Of a DNA stretch of 64,000 bases, positions 52,302 to 62,079 are shown in pieces. Each line of letters begins with the position of its first letter. Position 1 is the stretch's first letter. Both the position numbers and the translations under genes were made by a program. Origin of the DNA: Phytophthora hibernalis (taxonomy: Eukaryota > Oomycota > Peronosporomycetes > Peronosporales > Peronosporaceae); NCBI GenBank assembly GCA_012656075.1, contig JAAKBF010000064.1, forward strand, positions 62,001 through 126,000. Reading direction: 5' to 3'. The notes beneath the pieces are model-generated. The model ran no database searches and had not been told where the DNA came from. It worked only from the letters and a program-made list of their open reading frames with translations.

Positions 52302-52683
52302 GTAGGCGGCTCGTGCTAGACGGCGGGTCGCCCTCTCTAAGTATTGGGGACGAGCATTAGATACCGTCCGGAACTCGCACCGCTATGATCACACGTTTGT
52401 GACAGCGGGACTGCTCGCCTTCTTTTGGTGTGATAAACAAGTTTAGTAACCATGCGTTTGACCCTTTAGACCTGCTTTCAACTCCTGTTGCTAATCGGAG
52501 AGTACCTTTGTGCTACAGTAGATGAGCCGAGGTGGTACTGTACCGCCGTCTCAGAATGGCTACATGTACTGGCCCAGCAGTACTGGGACTTATTTCGCGA
52601 AGACGTGCGGAGCGTAATACAAGAGTGACTATTGACACAAGATGGAATGACTTGGGTTTGTATGTGGGTGTTTGATGGGTGAT
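52302..52683. other. Intergenic stretch downstream of the temptin-like gene
   Basis: No gene seen. It presumably contains the 3' untranslated region of the temptin-like gene. One TACATGTA lies at about 52560, and a short GGTGGTAC/GTACCGCC inverted repeat at about 52530. Confidence 0.4.
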
Positions 52684-53316
52684 TACTGGCCTTTTTCTAC
52701 AACTGTCAGGAGGGGGTGAACGCTAACTCGCTCGGCAACCGAAACAACAACAACGCCTGTGGTTTAAAGATCCGTGTGCGCAGCACGCGGGGTTAAACCC
52801 AGGACCAAGCAGGGTCACACCTAGCTCGGATTAGGGTTGTGTCACCGTTCTCAGGGTTTTCAGAGGTGAGGCTCGGTGATAGATTTCATGTCGGCAGCTT
52901 CAGTTTTGGAGGTTTGAAGGCTCATGACATCCGTTGCAAATCCTTGATGCATATCGTGTCAATATCCTCTGCTATACATGTACTGACTGGCATCCCCTAC
53001 AGTATTGTAAAGAGAGTGACTATTAATAAATCCGGTGTGCTGACTTGGTGTTTATGATTACCTACCTTTTTCTAATACAAATATGAGGAGGGGTGAAAGC
53101 AAAGAGCTCGGCAAGCCGAAACAACGCCTGTGGTTTAAAGATCCATGTGCGCAGCCCGCGGGCTTAAACCCAGGACCAAGTAGGGTCCCACCTAGCTCGT
53201 CTTAGGGCTGGGTCACCGTTCTAAGGGTTTCCAGGGATGTGGCTAGGGTGTAGATTTCGTGTTGGCGTCTCCAATTTATATGCTTTGAAGGCTCATGACA
53301 TCCGCTGCAAATCCTC
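52684..53316 (+). repeat. Two direct copies of a 260-bp non-coding unit
   Basis: The segments 52684-52950 and 53060-53316 are diverged direct repeats. Each contains GCCTGTGGTTTAAAGATCC, AAACCCAGGACCAAG, CACCTAGCTCG, GTCACCGTTCT and GAAGGCTCATGACATCCG in the same order. They are separated by about 110 bp. Neither carries an open frame of note. They are probably parts of a dispersed repeat. Confidence 0.7.
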
Positions 53317-53369
53317 ATGATAGAATGTGGCAATTTTCTCTGCCCTTTTGTAAAGCGCACTGCAAATGC

Positions 53370-54140
53370 TACGTTTCTCGGCACAAAGTTTACGGGCTTT
53401 TTGCAAATGACGGCACTCTCCCAAAGAGTCTTGGATAGCAAACTGCTTTTGCACAACATGGCACTCCAACCCACAACACATTGGCAATGTCAACTTTTAC
53501 GCACTCGTCGATAAACAAACGTACAAGTATATTATCAAAGTAACCACAGACAGAATTGCACTACTTCGCGCAGCTCCGCCTGTCGTGACCACTTTGCCCA
53601 CAGTTTGAGCACGTGGAAGTTCGCTTCACTTTGCCCATTTCCTTTGTGTCGTCTCCTTTGCTAGGCAGACGCTTTGCCCACGCATACGCTTGACCGTAGA
53701 CGCTTACTAATAAAAGGGTCACTTGCAACGTGAATTCGTCCCCTCGGACTTGAGAAGCGGTCAACTTAGAGCGGCCTGTTGTGATGTTACCGTAGTGCAG
53801 CGACTGATACGCTTTGGAATGCAGCATCGAAACTTCGAAGAGGCCTTCAGGTCCGCCGTCGCACTTGTGGACCCGCCTTTGTTTTCTGCGTGTTGTGAGT
53901 GGCTGCGTACTCGCGCATCACCTTCTAGTCAGGAAACTATACATCTTGGACACTGTTGTGACCACAGTCCGCGCAAGCGGCGACGAATATGGCGACACCA
54001 TGCTGGCATCGGTTCCCCTCTGTTCGATTATTTATTTGTCCATGTGTCGTGCCATGTTTTGCAAAAAGCAGTTTGCTATCCATGACTCTTTGGGAGAGTG
54101 CCGTCTTTTGCAAAAAGCCCCAAAGTTTACATGGAGTCTG
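53370..54140. repeat. Inverted repeat pair flanking a MULE fragment
   Basis: 53375-53460 and 54045-54135 are inverted copies (shared AGCAGTTTGCTATCCA, GACTCTTTGGGAGAGTGCCG and TTTGCAAAAAGCCC in complementary order) with about 590 bp between them. A Mutator-like element fragment lies between. They could be long terminal or subterminal inverted repeats of that element or a local inversion duplication. Confidence 0.55.
53561..53827 (-). pseudogene. C-terminal fragment of a MULE-type transposase
   Basis: The minus-strand frame ends VKRTSTCSNCGQSGHDRRSC, a C-x2-C-x4-H-x4-C zinc knuckle at the very end of the protein, as in Mutator-like transposases downstream of the SWIM domain. The preceding residues are Lys/Gly-rich. 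No catalytic DDE core remains in the window. The reading is suggestive, but a retroviral-type knuckle cannot be excluded. Confidence 0.4.
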
Positions 54141-55268
54141 CATAAACCACACGCAGCATCCATAAAATACCCATATTTTCATAAAAGTGCACAAAAGCAC
54201 ATAGAATAGAAGAACCAATTTACTACAAAAAATAAATAGTAAATGAATCTGATTAGCTAGATCGATTCCCACTGTAAAAGTGCAAAGCTTTCTGCCGGGT
54301 TTTAGTGTCTGTCATTTCAGATGCATTCGATGTGTACCGGTACAGACAACGACTTACAAAGCCGGGTGTCTGAAATTCATTCGATGTGTACATACAACGA
54401 CTTACAATTTGTAAGTTACAAAGCCGGTCTTGTATTAATAATAAGTAATAATAATAGTTAAAAATCATGTAAATCGACCGACTGAACCTCTCACTCTCTC
54501 TCACATCGAATGCATTTCGGTGAACTCGAAGAGAGAGTTTCGCCAAATCTACATGTAGCTGCCGTCCTATCCGACCTGATTGCGTTGAGTGTTGCACATT
54601 GTACCACACATCAGTTGTGTGTGCTTGTTGTCCAGGAAAAATTTCCTACATGGGAGCGATTCCCGCAGCCCAAATCCTAGTCCCAAATGCCAAACCTATT
54701 CCCACGCCTAGGAGAGAAACGGAGACCGATCTTCTAAAAGAGGGAGATTGGGCCCCGTATTTAAGCGGAGGAAGACGCACTTTACTGGGGGAGATCCGAG
54801 AGATTCTCGTGAGTGCGGGGTGGGCAACTGCAACGGCAGCTCACAGCAAAGAGGTGATCTCTGGAGATCGTAGTTTCATCTCCCCCGGAGGGGGTTAGGG
54901 GTCAGGTGTACAGTTGCTGTAAGAGGTGCTTAAGTTGCAGGATAGTTGGTTTTATGTCCATATAGTTGGTCAACGTAAAGGATTTTGGCTACGGGAATCG
55001 CTCCATTTAACTCCAAAATTTTTGGTCCTTAATGTAAGGACAAAAATTCGCTTAAGTACGCCGGGCTTTCCCAATTTTTGTCTGAGAACCGGGAATAAGG
55101 ACAAAATTGACTTAATGTGTTTGTATTTTCACGCTAAATGCGATGTGTCCGATATATTTAGAACAGGATAAAAGCAAGGCATCCGAGGCTAAAACCCCTT
55201 ACTCAACGCAAGTTAATTCGAAAGTTTGTCATAGAATTAAGGACAACACGCAAAAGTAATCTGTTAAA
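54141..55268. other. Gene-free, repeat-containing region
   Basis: No supported gene. It contains a direct repeat ATTCGATGTGTAC...CAACGACTTACA (54326 and 54383), AT-rich simple sequence (54430-54465), a GGAGATC palindrome pair (about 54855-54875) and several TTAAGGACA motifs (55020-55245), some forming a small hairpin at 55018-55048. The 99-codon open frame at 54599-54898 shows no domain. Confidence 0.4.
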
Positions 55269-55361
55269 ATGGACATTCTTAAATTGACAGTTTTAGTCAG
55301 ATGGACAACAGTGGATACAATGAAAGAAATACCATTCTTAGAGCGAAAAAAGGGCTATATG

Positions 55362-55716
55362 TGTTGTCGAGAAGACGCCTCGACCAGCTGCGACATACCG
55401 GTAAGATACCGGTATGACCTTCACTCAGTGGGACCGAAATCATTCCTGTGTTTACGGGACACTGATGATGGGACGCTGTTTACGCTACGGGGATTACGGG
55501 ACACGTGGGTACAAGATTGTGGGTACAAGATGGGCATCCACGTGGCAGTCGCTGATTGGCTGAAGTAAGTCAGTATCCAATAAAGAATCCAGTAGAGTGT
55601 ATCCAGTAGAGAATCCAGTAGAGAATCCAGTAGGCTTAGAGGTAGCAAGGAGTTTTGCGAACTAAGGACCTAAATCAATCACTTTGCATTTTGCCATCAA
55701 CCGACCAAAGCCTTTT
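55362..55716 (+). repeat. Copia 5' LTR (355 bp)
   Basis: Begins TGTTGTCGAG and ends AAAGCCTTTT. It contains two TACCGGTA octamers (about 55398-55417), a short tandem of AGAGAATCCAGTAG-like units (55585-55635), and is identical to the 3' copy. Confidence 0.9.
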
Positions 55717-55771
55717 GGTTATGAGCCCAAGCCCCGTCTTCCCTGACCAAGACCCCGACTACGCCTTCGCC

Positions 55772-58700
55772 ATGGACGCCTCCCCAGTCTCCACCGCCCG
55801 CATCAACAAGTTCAACGGAACCAACTTCCACACGTGGAAGTTCAAGATGCAGATGGTGCTCGAGGAGCGCGAACTGTGGGAAGTGACGAGTGGGGAAGTG
55901 AAGCTGGAGCACTGCCAGACTGCGGCGGATCAAGCGACCTTCGGAAGAAGTCGCGCAAGGCACTGGCGATGATCTGTCTCGCGATGAAGGACTCGCAGCT
56001 GCCGTTGGTTCGCTCGGCCAAGGACGCGCATGATGCATGGTCAAGACTGGAAGGACACTTCGAGAAGAAGAGTTTGGCCAACAAGCTCTTTCTTCGTCGA
56101 CGTTTCTTCACGACGATGATGGACGAAGGTGATGATGTGCTGGAGCTCATTAACAAGCTCAAGACACTGGCGGAGCAGCTGGACGCGGTTGGCGCTCCGG
56201 TCAGCGAGGACGACTTGGTGATCACGCTTCTGGGCAGTTTGAGCGAGTCGTACCAGTTCCTCATCACGGCGCTGGAGTCCAGGTCGGACTCGCTGTCGTG
56301 GGAACTCGTAACGTCTCGGCTCCTGCATGAAGACATGAAGCGCAAGGAACAAGGTGGCGGCGTCGACGGAGCCGCACACGGTCAAGGTCAAGCGTTTATG
56401 ACGAGAGACAACAAGCGCAGGGACCGACCGGTGAAGAAGACCGGGGCGTGCCACAACTGCGGTAAACAAGGACATTGGATCGCGGAGTGTCCCTCGCGGA
56501 TCCAAGACAACAACAACCGGCAGCGGTCGCAGCGTGCGAATGTGGCGCGTGAGGACGAGGATGCCGGCGACTATCTTTTCTCGATTGGTGGTGGGAGCAA
56601 CACCAAGTCGAATGACGTGTGGCTGGTCGACTCGGGTGCGACGCAGCACATGACGTGCTCCAAGAAATTCATGAAGAACTACAAGACTTTCGACCCGGTG
56701 GACGTGCATCTCGCGGACGACGGTGTGGTGCAGGAGATCGGCAGTGGCGACATTGCGATGTCGATGAAAACTCCGCGCGGGACCAAGAAAGGTGTGCTCA
56801 CAAACGTGTGGCACATTCCCAAGTTGACGCGCCACTTGTTCTCCGTCGGCCGCTTCACCAAGGACGTCGGGCCAGTCACCTTCGAGAGCGACGGGTGCTT
56901 CACGGAGAAGAAGGGTCTAAAGTGGCAGCTCGGCGCTCGTGAGGGCAAAGGGCTGTTCAAGCTGTGCATGACTCAATGATGCCTGACGAGGCCAATGCGG
57001 CAAGTTCGAAGGATCGCCAAGGGGACACCACGTCGTACCTCTGGCACCTTCGACTTGGTCACGTTGGCTATGGCGACCTAGATGCCATCGTCAAGAAGGG
57101 CTACGGCACTGGCATTGACATGACGTCGGTGAAGCAGTGGGAGCTGTGCGGCGGATGCTCACTCGGCAAGCAAACGCGAGTGAGCTACATGAAGTCGTCT
57201 CCGAACCGTGCGAAGCAAGTGCTGGAGGTGATTCACAGCGATGTGTGCGGTCCCATGCAGACACCAACTTTTGGTGGCAAGCGCTACTTTGTCACGCTCA
57301 TCGATGACAAGTCGCACTTCTGCGTCCTGTATCTGCTGCGGAACAAGTCTGAGGTGGCCGCCAAGTTCGCTGAGTTTGTGGCGTTTGCTGAAACTCAAAC
57401 CGGCAAGCGCGTGAAGACACTCCGGAGCGACAACGGTGGCGAGTACACTTCCGGTGCGATGGCCAAGTTCTGTAGCGACCGCGGGATCGTGCAGAAGTTC
57501 ACACCACCGTACACGCCTCAACTGAACGGAGTGGCAGAACGGATGAACCGGACATTGGTGGAGTGTGAGCGCTGCATGTTAGAACATGCCAGATTGTCCA
57601 AGTCGTATTGGGGTGAAGCGGTGATGACTGCCACGTTCCTTCGCAACCGGTGTCCGACTCGTGCCATCAGCCACGACAAGTCGCCACACCAAGTTTGGAC
57701 CGGGAAGAAGCCGCTGCTGGCGAACCTGAAAGTGTTCGGTTGCCATGCGTACGTGCACGTGCCGAAGGAGAAGCGCACCAAGTTCGACGCTTGGTCGGTG
57801 CGTTGTCGTTTCCTCGGGTACTCGGAGCACGAGAAAGCGTATCGGTTTGAAGAACTGGAGAGCGGTCGCGTGTTGGTGAGCCACGACGCGCAGTTCATGG
57901 AAGACGTCTTCGACGGTGGGAGACGCAGTTACGATCAAGAAGTTGTTGTGGAACTTCAAGATGAAGAGGTGACGGATCAAGATTCGTCGCAGTCGGATGA
58001 CGACAACGAAGAAGAGGAAGAAGCTGCGCGGGACGAAGACTTCGAGCCCGGCAGCAAGCGACACCCGCGGACGCAGTCACTGGAGGAAGCCGTGGAGGTT
58101 CCAAGTGCCAAGCGGTATGCGTCGCAGAGTCGATACCAGACTCTGGACGAGATGTCTGCTACGGCACAAGAAAGTGGGAGCTTTGAGGCTGCGTACGTCG
58201 TGGATTCAGTGGGAGAAATGCCGACCACATTCAAGTCGGCGATGGAATCCAGCGACGCAGTCAAGTGGAAGGAGGCCTGCGACTCGGAAGTTGAGTCACT
58301 TCGCAAGAACGACACATGGAATGTCGTACCATTGCCGAAGGGACGCAAGGCGATCGGCTGCAGATGGGTGTTTCGAGTCAAGGAAAACCAAGCTGGAGAG
58401 ATCGAGCGGTTCAAGGCGCGACTGGTGGCCAAGGGAATTTCGCAGAAGTATGGCATCGACTACGATGAGACCTTCGCACCAGTGGCCAAGTTCACGTCGA
58501 TTCGGGCAGCGCTGAGCATGGCTGCCAAGTATGGTCTCAAGCTGCACCAAATGGACGTCAAGACAGCCTTCCTGAACGGCGTTCTCGACGAAGACATCTA
58601 CATGGCGCAACCGGACGGCTATGTGGACGAAAACCATCCGGACCACGTATGCAAGCTCAAGCGTTCGCTGTATGGACTGAAGCAGTCGCCGCGCATGTGG

Positions 58701-59843
58701 AACCAGACCATCGACGTCTTCATGCTGAAGATGGGGTTCAAGAAGTGCGAGTCCGACCACTGCGTCTACATCAAGAGGAATGATCAAGGGATGATCTTCG
58801 TGGTGCTGTACGTGGACGACCTGATCCTGGCAAGCAGCAACGACGACCTGCTGGACTCGACCAAGCGCGCTGAGTGAGCGCTTCGAGATGACGGACCTCG
58901 GCGAGCTCGAGTATTTTCTCGGGATGGAGATCAAGAACGACCGTGACTCCGGGACAGTGGTGGTGCGGCAAACCAAGTTCCTCAAGTCCATCCTGACCAA
59001 GTTCGGCATGCAAGACAGCAAGCCTGTGAAGACGCCGCAGGACCCCGCACTCAAGCTGACCAAGAACATGTGCGAGGGTGGCTGCAAGCACGAAGACACC
59101 ATGAAGAACGTGCCATACCGAGCGCCGTCGGCGGCATCATGTACCTGATGGTCGCGACACGTCCGGACCTCGCTGCGGCAGTAGCAGTTCTGAGCCAGTT
59201 TGCGGCTGATCCGTGTCCGACACACTGGCAAGCTCTCAAGCGTGTGCTGCGGTATCTGCAGGCGACACCAACGCACGGACTCGAGTTCTCACGCGAAGAC
59301 GGTTTCGCCGTGTGTGGTTACTCGGACGCAGACTGGGCTGGTGACATCGAGTCTCGACGGAGTACATGTGGCTACGCGTTCATGATGAACGGAGGATGCA
59401 TCAGCTGGAGAAGCAAGAAGCAGCGGACGGTGGCACTATCGTCTACTGAAGCAGAGTACATGGCGCTATCGGAGGCTACGCAGGAAGCAGTGTGGCTCAA
59501 GGTGTTTCTGTGTGAACTCGGCGAGATGAAGAGCGACGATCCTGTCATGATCTACGAGGACAACCAAGGCTCCATCGCGCTGGCTAAGAATCCCGAATTC
59601 CACAAGCGCACCAAGCACATTGACATTCGCTACCACTTCGTGCGCGAGAAGGTGGAAGACGGCCAAGTGGTGCTACAGTATGTTTCGACTACCGACATGC
59701 TGGCCGACATCATGACGAAGGCGATCACTGCCGTGCAGTTCGAAGTTCTTCGGAGCAAGTTGAGGATCCAAGGCGCAACAGCTGTCAAGTCGAGTGGGAG
59801 TGTTGTCGAGAAGACGCCTCGACCAGCTGCGACATACCGGTAA
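55772..59843 (+). CDS. Copia Gag-Pol polyprotein, four one-to-two-base frame breaks
   Basis: The likely start is MDASPVSTARINKFNGTNF (55772). Domains in order are gag/UBN2-type (to about 56390), CCHC knuckle CHNCGKQGHWIAEC (56449-56490), protease LVDSGATQHM (56623-56652), GAG-pre-integrase and integrase HLRLGHVG...C-G-G-C and core HSDVCGPM...SDNGGEYTSG (57033-57460), reverse transcriptase with LYVDDLILAS (58807-58836), and RNase H YSDADWAG...DNQGSIALAKN (59320-59590). The stop TAA 59841-59843 lies inside the 3' LTR. Frame breaks at about 55942, 56974, 58872 and 59120 are each explained by a missing base in a short run or CG repeat. Because the LTRs are identical, an intact open frame is expected, so sequencing errors are likely. 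Confidence 0.85.
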
Positions 59844-60155
59844 GATACCGGTATGACCTTCACTCAGTGGGACCGAAATCATTCCTGTGTTTACGGGACA
59901 CTGATGATGGGACGCTGTTTACGCTACGGGGATTACGGGACACGTGGGTACAAGATTGTGGGTACAAGATGGGCATCCACGTGGCAGTCGCTGATTGGCT
60001 GAAGTAAGTCAGTATCCAATAAAGAATCCAGTAGAGTGTATCCAGTAGAGAATCCAGTAGAGAATCCAGTAGGCTTAGAGGTAGCAAGGAGTTTTGCGAA
60101 CTAAGGACCTAAATCAATCACTTTGCATTTTGCCATCAACCGACCAAAGCCTTTT
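59801..60155 (+). repeat. Copia 3' LTR (355 bp)
   Basis: Identical to the 5' LTR by eye. It includes the last codons and stop of the polyprotein (to 59843). It is followed by the second ATATG. Confidence 0.9.
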
Positions 60156-60160
60156 ATATG

Positions 60161-60916
60161 AACATACCAGAAAATTCTAATAGCAATGAACACTCTGGCC
60201 AAGGTAAGGCCTTAATGTTTGGCCTTTTGTCCTTAACTTCGGGGATATTGGGGTTAATGTATCCGCAGCTGACTATGTGGGGATGATTCATCTGCCGCAG
60301 CAGGAACTGCTACAGCAGCTAGTTGTGTATGAGCTCATTGCTTGCGCTAACCATCCTGCAGACACCATAAACAAACCATACAATACAGAAGAGTGCAGGA
60401 TTCATTGCAGGGCAACGAAAGGTTACACGCGCACTTGCTGTTCCGTGTGTATTATGGCGAAGATAGTTGCGACTCGCAACTAAAAGTAAATCATCTTGCG
60501 AGACAATGCGGCACTGATGTCGAACATGCTCCAGTTGTCCATACACAGATTCAGGATCCTGACCTTGGAAGCAGTGTGCGCTGCGAATCGAGGGTAGCTT
60601 CGAGAAGACAAGAGGGTTTCGTTAGCCACGTGTTTGAGGTAAGCTTACCGGTACATGCAGCAGTCATGTGTGCAAGTACTTACCGGTACCGGTATAAGTA
60701 CTCTCGTTTTGGGAGCATCTGTTGTTACATCTAAGTAGATTTTCACTTAGATAAGGTAATTCTTAATGTACCGGTAGGTTCGGTTTTGGTGGCTGCCTTA
60801 AAGTGTCCCATATTTAAATCTAGAAAAATAAAGAACGAGATAACGGCACCACCGGTGCCATCGATTTTCACCACTTGCCGATTTCCACCAAGCACCCCTC
60901 AAAATCGAGGCCAAAG
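60161..60916. other. Intergenic stretch with TACCGGTA cluster
   Basis: No supported gene. It carries four TACCGGTA octamers: about 60650, two overlapping at about 60682-60693, and about 60768. The last 100 bp before 60917 is pyrimidine-rich (TTTCACCACTTGCCGATTTCC) and is the probable core promoter of the small membrane protein gene. Confidence 0.4.
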
Positions 60917-61096
60917 ATGCCCAACGCGCTACAACCGCCCAAGGACCTGTACCGCACACTGCGTGAGACGATCTTCGCACGCTTCGTGTTGGCTGTACTC
61001 ACGCCCTTCATCTTCGTGCTCGGGACGCTGTTGCGCTCGCACTACCGCAAAGTCAATGGAGACCGCACCCCAGGCCTGACCCGCTACCGGCAATAA
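60917..61096 (+). CDS. Small single-pass membrane protein (59 aa)
   Basis: ATG 60917 opens a 59-residue protein with a hydrophilic start (MPNALQPPKDLYRTLRE), one hydrophobic helix (about 19-40, FARFVLAVLTPFIFVLGTLL) and a basic tail ending RYRQ. The positive-inside rule puts the tail in the cytosol. It is followed by TAA and an AT-rich 3' region and precedes the Mid1-like gene by 134 bp. No family is recognised. Size and pattern are like small ER or mitochondrial membrane proteins. Coding composition differs from flanking DNA, which supports it as real. Confidence 0.5.
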   Translation: MPNALQPPKDLYRTLRETIFARFVLAVLTPFIFVLGTLLRSHYRKVNGDRTPGLTRYRQ

Positions 61097-61230
61097 ACCA
61101 CGCTACCAGCAACAGTAGACCCGTAGATTCCAATCACAATATCACAATAACCTATTCGACATCACCAGCAGTTTCGTGCCACGAAAGCGTCGGAACCATT
61201 TTTAGTCAAAGACCACTGCACTGCTGCTCC

Positions 61231-61982
61231 ATGGCGGGGTCTTCCTTCGTTCACCGCGTTCATGCGGTTGTCATAGTCTTCCTGAGCTGGGATCAGTTGG
61301 TGGTGGCCGACGGGGAAGAGCCTGTGAACCCGATGTGCAGGTACATCGCCAAGGACTCGCTCTCCTTCTGCTCCATGGTCGACTACATGGCGGTGGTCGA
61401 CGGCGACGACCCGACGGGGGCGCGCTTCGATGTCAAGGCGGAGTTTTACTACCGGAACGTGGACATTGTGTTGCAGCGCTTCGGTTGTCATGCCAAGTAC
61501 AGCGTCTACGGGTGTGACGATTGCCGCGAGGCATACAAGTACTGGGTTTGCAGCATCAAGTTCCAGGAGTGCGGCTCACAGACCGTCACGACAGACCGCG
61601 GCGCGACCAAGTTGCAGTACTCCACGGACTTGTGCGACTACACGACGACAGCAACTTCAACGGCTACGACGGCTAGCAAACCCACCGCGTCGTCCTGCGT
61701 GGAAGGATCCTCAGGTCGATATCGAACTTGCCTGTCCATCTGCGAAGACGTCGTGAGGAAATGCCCTACGTGCTCAATTTTCAGTGCCCGACGGTACACC
61801 CAGTTAGTCAGACGTTGTTTGAAGGGATGGGTTGCTCACTACTTGTGCTGTTTGGCTTTTTGCGACCGCAGAACGAGACCCCGTTCTTCTCCCTCGATAT
61901 CACTGTTTGCAACAAGCTGGACCGGGTTACTAATCCAGATCGCCCAAGTCGTCCTTGGCCAGGCACCTTTGCGGACGCGTAA
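61231..61982 (+). CDS. Mid1/FAM155-like cysteine-rich channel subunit
   Basis: A signal peptide (about 1-26) is followed by C36, C47, C86, C95, C98, C107 and C114 in the arrangement L-S-F-C, F-G-C, YGCDDCREAYKYWVCS...C. The D-C-x2-A-Y-K-x-W-x-C core is diagnostic of the Mid1/FAM155 family, extracellular partners of Cch1/NALCN-type four-domain cation channels. A Thr/Ala-rich linker leads to C-L-S-I-C-E-D-V-V-R-K-C-P, then NFQCP after a frame change at CCC (61764-61766), which adding one C would remove. With that change the stop is TAA 61980-61982. A role in calcium entry at the plasma membrane is inferred from the family. Confidence 0.75.
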
Positions 61983-62079
61983 ACTATGAACGTTCACTTT
62001 CCCTCTGAGAGTATCATGCATGCCCCCAAATGCCTGCTATCTCGCGTAGAAAACCATAATGAGAGACAAAGAATGTGGG

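Larger units (their letters stand above)
55362..60155 (+). mobile_element. Full-length young Ty1/Copia element with identical LTRs and ATATG TSD
   Basis: The 5' LTR (55362-55716) and 3' LTR (59801-60155) are both 355 bp and I find no difference between them. They are flanked by ATATG on both sides (55357-55361 and 60156-60160), a clean 5-bp target duplication. Internal order gag, protease, integrase, reverse transcriptase, RNase H defines Ty1/Copia. A PBS-like TTGGTTATGAGCCC abuts the 5' LTR and a purine-rich tract (AAGTCGAGTGGGAG) precedes the 3' LTR. The four frame breaks are at odds with its evident youth. Confidence 0.95.

Noticed and set aside
54599..54898. 99-codon open frame
   Set aside because: No domain, no conserved pattern, repeat-containing surroundings.
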